64,000 nt of DNA from assembly GCA_900100595.1 (NCBI GenBank), contig FMUA01000003.1:1-64000 (forward strand), given 5' to 3'. The notes beneath the pieces are model-generated. The model had not been told where the DNA came from. It saw only the letters and a program-made list of their open reading frames with translations, and made no database searches. Of the stretch, positions 63,301 through 64,000 are shown piece by piece. A program made the translations under genes and the position numbers. The DNA comes from Ruminococcaceae bacterium P7 (GTDB lineage Bacteria > Bacillota > Clostridia > Oscillospirales > Acutalibacteraceae). Each line of letters starts with the position of its first letter. The stretch's first letter is position 1.

Positions 63301-64000
63301 TGGGTGCCGAGGTCACGCTTCGCATATACAAATTTATCAAAGGGCCACTTGGGGAACTTGACGACAACGTAGTCGATCGCAGGCTCGAAGCAAGCGTAGG
63401 TGGTTCCCGTAACGGCGTTTCTGATTTCGTCGAGTGTGTAACCGATCGCGATTTTGGAAGCGACCTTTGCGATCGGATAGCCCGTCGCCTTGGACGCGAG
63501 CGCAGATGAACGCGATACACGGGGATTGACCTCGATAACGGCGTATTCCATGCTCTCGGGGTCGAGCGCGAACTGGCAGTTACAGCCGCCCTCTACCTTC
63601 AAAGCGGAGATGATGTCGAGCGCCGCGGAGCGCAGCATCTGGTATTCCTTGTCGGAAAGGGTGACGGCAGGCGCGATAACGATGGAGTCGCCCGTGTGGA
63701 CGCCGACAGGGTCGAAGTTCTCCATCGAGCAGATGGTGATAACATTACCTGCGGAGTCGCGCATGACCTCGAACTCGATTTCCTTCCAGCCCGAGATGCA
63801 CTTCTCGACCAGCACCTGCGTGATCGGAGAAAGCTCGAGACCGTTGGAGGTGATTTCGCGCAGCTCCTCCTCATTATTGACGATACCGCCGCCTGTGCCG
63901 CCGAGGGTGAAGGCAGGACGGATGATAACGGGATAGCCGATCTCATCGGCAAAATCGACAGCTGACTCGACGTCGTTGACGACAGTCGAGGGAATAACAG
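60369..64000 (-). CDS. carB-dapF: Carbamoyl-phosphate synthase large subunit fused in frame to diaminopimelate epimerase (5' end outside window)
   Basis: One uninterrupted frame from the window end to the stop at 60369. The first about 920 visible residues are CarB. The end of the first ATP-grasp half shows [12 protein letters not shown] and [20 protein letters not shown]; the second half shows [31 protein letters not shown] and EVNPRSSRT; an MGS-like allosteric domain ends in ELVDINNM. DapF follows without a stop from about 61235 (288 residues): [11 protein letters not shown], the active-site Cys in [11 protein letters not shown] and the second in [11 protein letters not shown]. CarB makes carbamoyl phosphate for pyrimidines and arginine; DapF interconverts LL- and meso-DAP. 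A separate dapF start at the ATG at 61235 is possible. Confidence 0.9.
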   Translation of the reverse strand, partial: VIPSTVVNDVESAVDFADEIGYPVIIRPAFTLGGTGGGIVNNEEELREITSNGLELSPITQVLVEKCISGWKEIEFEVMRDSAGNVITICSMENFDPVGVHTGDSIVIAPAVTLSDKEYQMLRSAALDIISALKVEGGCNCQFALDPESMEYAVIEVNPRVSRSSALASKATGYPIAKVASKIAIGYTLDEIRNAVTGTTYACFEPAIDYVVVKFPKWPFDKFVYAKRDLGTQMKATGEVMAIAPTFEQAIMKAVRGAEISHNTLDDKEFAQLSDASVTDRLSVCDDRRIFCVYEALKRGVSVESIHEITMIDEWFLEKLKNIIAVENELLSGELTEELYVKAKKTGFLDKTIEELSGKKVENPLVPVYKMVDTCAAEFAAETPYFYSTFDKENEAEEFISERKGDKKTVIVFGSGPIRIGQGIEFDYASVHCVWALKKAGYDVVIVNNNPETVSTDFDTADRLYFEPLTTEDVMGILKTEKPYGVVVAFGGQTAIKLTKFLSDNNVNILGTSYDAIDMAEDRERFDELLEKYHIKRPRGVTVMTTEEALEVADTIGYPVLLRPSYVLGGQNMIIAFNEADVKEYMAIILAQNIENPILIDKYLQGTEIEVDAICDGEDILIPGIMEHVERAGVHSGDSIAVYPAWNISDEMTEIIVKSSRNLAIELRTKGLVNIQYLIYNDELYVIEVNPRSSRTIPYISKVTGVPMVDLATRAMLGEKLADMGYGTGLYRKSPYIAVKVPVFSFEKLINVDNHLGPEMKSTGEVLGIAGTLEEALYKGLIAAGYKMKKDGGVFITVRDSDKAEIGEIAKKYYDLGFKIYATEGTSKVLNKYGIDAVGVKKIHESDRNNTLSLIESGKIQYVISTSAKGRIPSRDSVKIRRKTVERNIPCLTSLDTANALADCLKSRYSQQSTELVDINNMRDSKIKLRFTKMQGIGNDYIYFCTFGQWINNPEALAVRLSDRHFGIGGDGVILVAPSKVADAQMKMYNLDGTEGKMCGNGIRCVGKYLYDHGMVDIREKDEITIETLSGIKKLKAYTTDGEVKTLRVDMGKAILDPKQIPVDLSGDKVVDRRVTIGMQDYRITCVSMGNPHCVVFVDSDIDHIDLEEIGPMFENDPLFPERVNTEFVTVLNENTIKMRVWERGSGETWACGTGACAVAVAACENGYCKKGDDIKIKLKGGDLIINYTDETVYMTGNAETVYEGEIEV

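Noticed and set aside
63815-64000. GTG at 63815 as the carB start
   Set aside because: The frame stays open to the window end and encodes conserved CarB residues ([12 protein letters not shown]), so the start lies outside.

Overview
The window looks like the chromosome of an anaerobic, spore-forming Clostridia species, most likely a Ruminococcus-type member of the Oscillospiraceae. The evidence is a GC-rich genome with spoIIAA-spoIIAB-sigF, a clostridial 2[4Fe-4S] ferredoxin, sortase B, a dockerin-bearing GH25 protein and a cohesin-like lipoprotein. The species assignment is inference; the gene content is read directly.

Layout. 1-2.45 kb is a decayed mobile region: the end of an IS3-family transposase, remnants of mobC and a relaxase, an excisionase-like gene, and a tyrosine integrase interrupted by one in-frame TAG. 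It stops at the 3' end of a tRNA-Ala gene, the probable attachment site; a second tRNA-Ala follows. 2.8-9.5 kb holds single genes: a HAD phosphatase, a zinc-ribbon membrane protein, a hypoxanthine-DNA glycosylase, an L,D-transpeptidase, and a DUF815 ATPase paired with a lipoprotein that joins a metal/cobalamin-type binding domain to a peptidoglycan-binding domain. 9.5-12.2 kb is a surface locus: an LCP ligase with three polyhistidine tracts, sortase B and a miniature sortase substrate. 12.3-24.3 kb is mainly housekeeping: nadA-mnmA, a double-HTH regulator, a shikimate-kinase-like gene with pyk, a cohesin-like lipoprotein, proBA, three small unknown genes and a YfcE phosphoesterase. holB and ricT begin a run that continues through a ferredoxin gene, a tRNA methyltransferase, rsmI and folC, and resembles the Bacillus holB-yaaT-yabB-yabC order. 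The spoIIA operon follows at 27.3-28.7 kb.

28.7-39.7 kb is the most striking segment: eleven tightly packed minus-strand genes. In transcription order they encode an acyl-activating enzyme fused to an acyl carrier protein, two PlsC-type acyltransferases, a second acyl-activating enzyme, a free ACP, an LRAT/NlpC-P60-fold protein, a membrane-anchored hydrolase, a DegV/FakB fatty-acid-binding protein, a FakA-type kinase and two more alpha/beta hydrolases, one with a cysteine at the nucleophile position. Together they suggest uptake, activation, transfer and remodelling of acyl chains, possibly making an unusual lipid.

40-54 kb contains an Ig-like lipoprotein, a Na/phosphate cotransporter, a GNAT enzyme, an EndoU-domain lipoprotein with a candidate immunity gene, htpG, ribF, a NUDIX hydrolase, an asparagine synthetase with a long acidic tail, and convergent GH31 and GH13 enzymes for intracellular alpha-glucan breakdown. 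54-64 kb holds the dockerin-GH25 protein, a TelA / membrane protein / VWA-lipoprotein operon, and carB (cut by the window end) joined in frame to dapF. Many operons carry a recognisable sigma-A-type promoter with a 16-18 bp spacer and end in strong hairpins. I saw no rRNA genes, CRISPR arrays or riboswitches.
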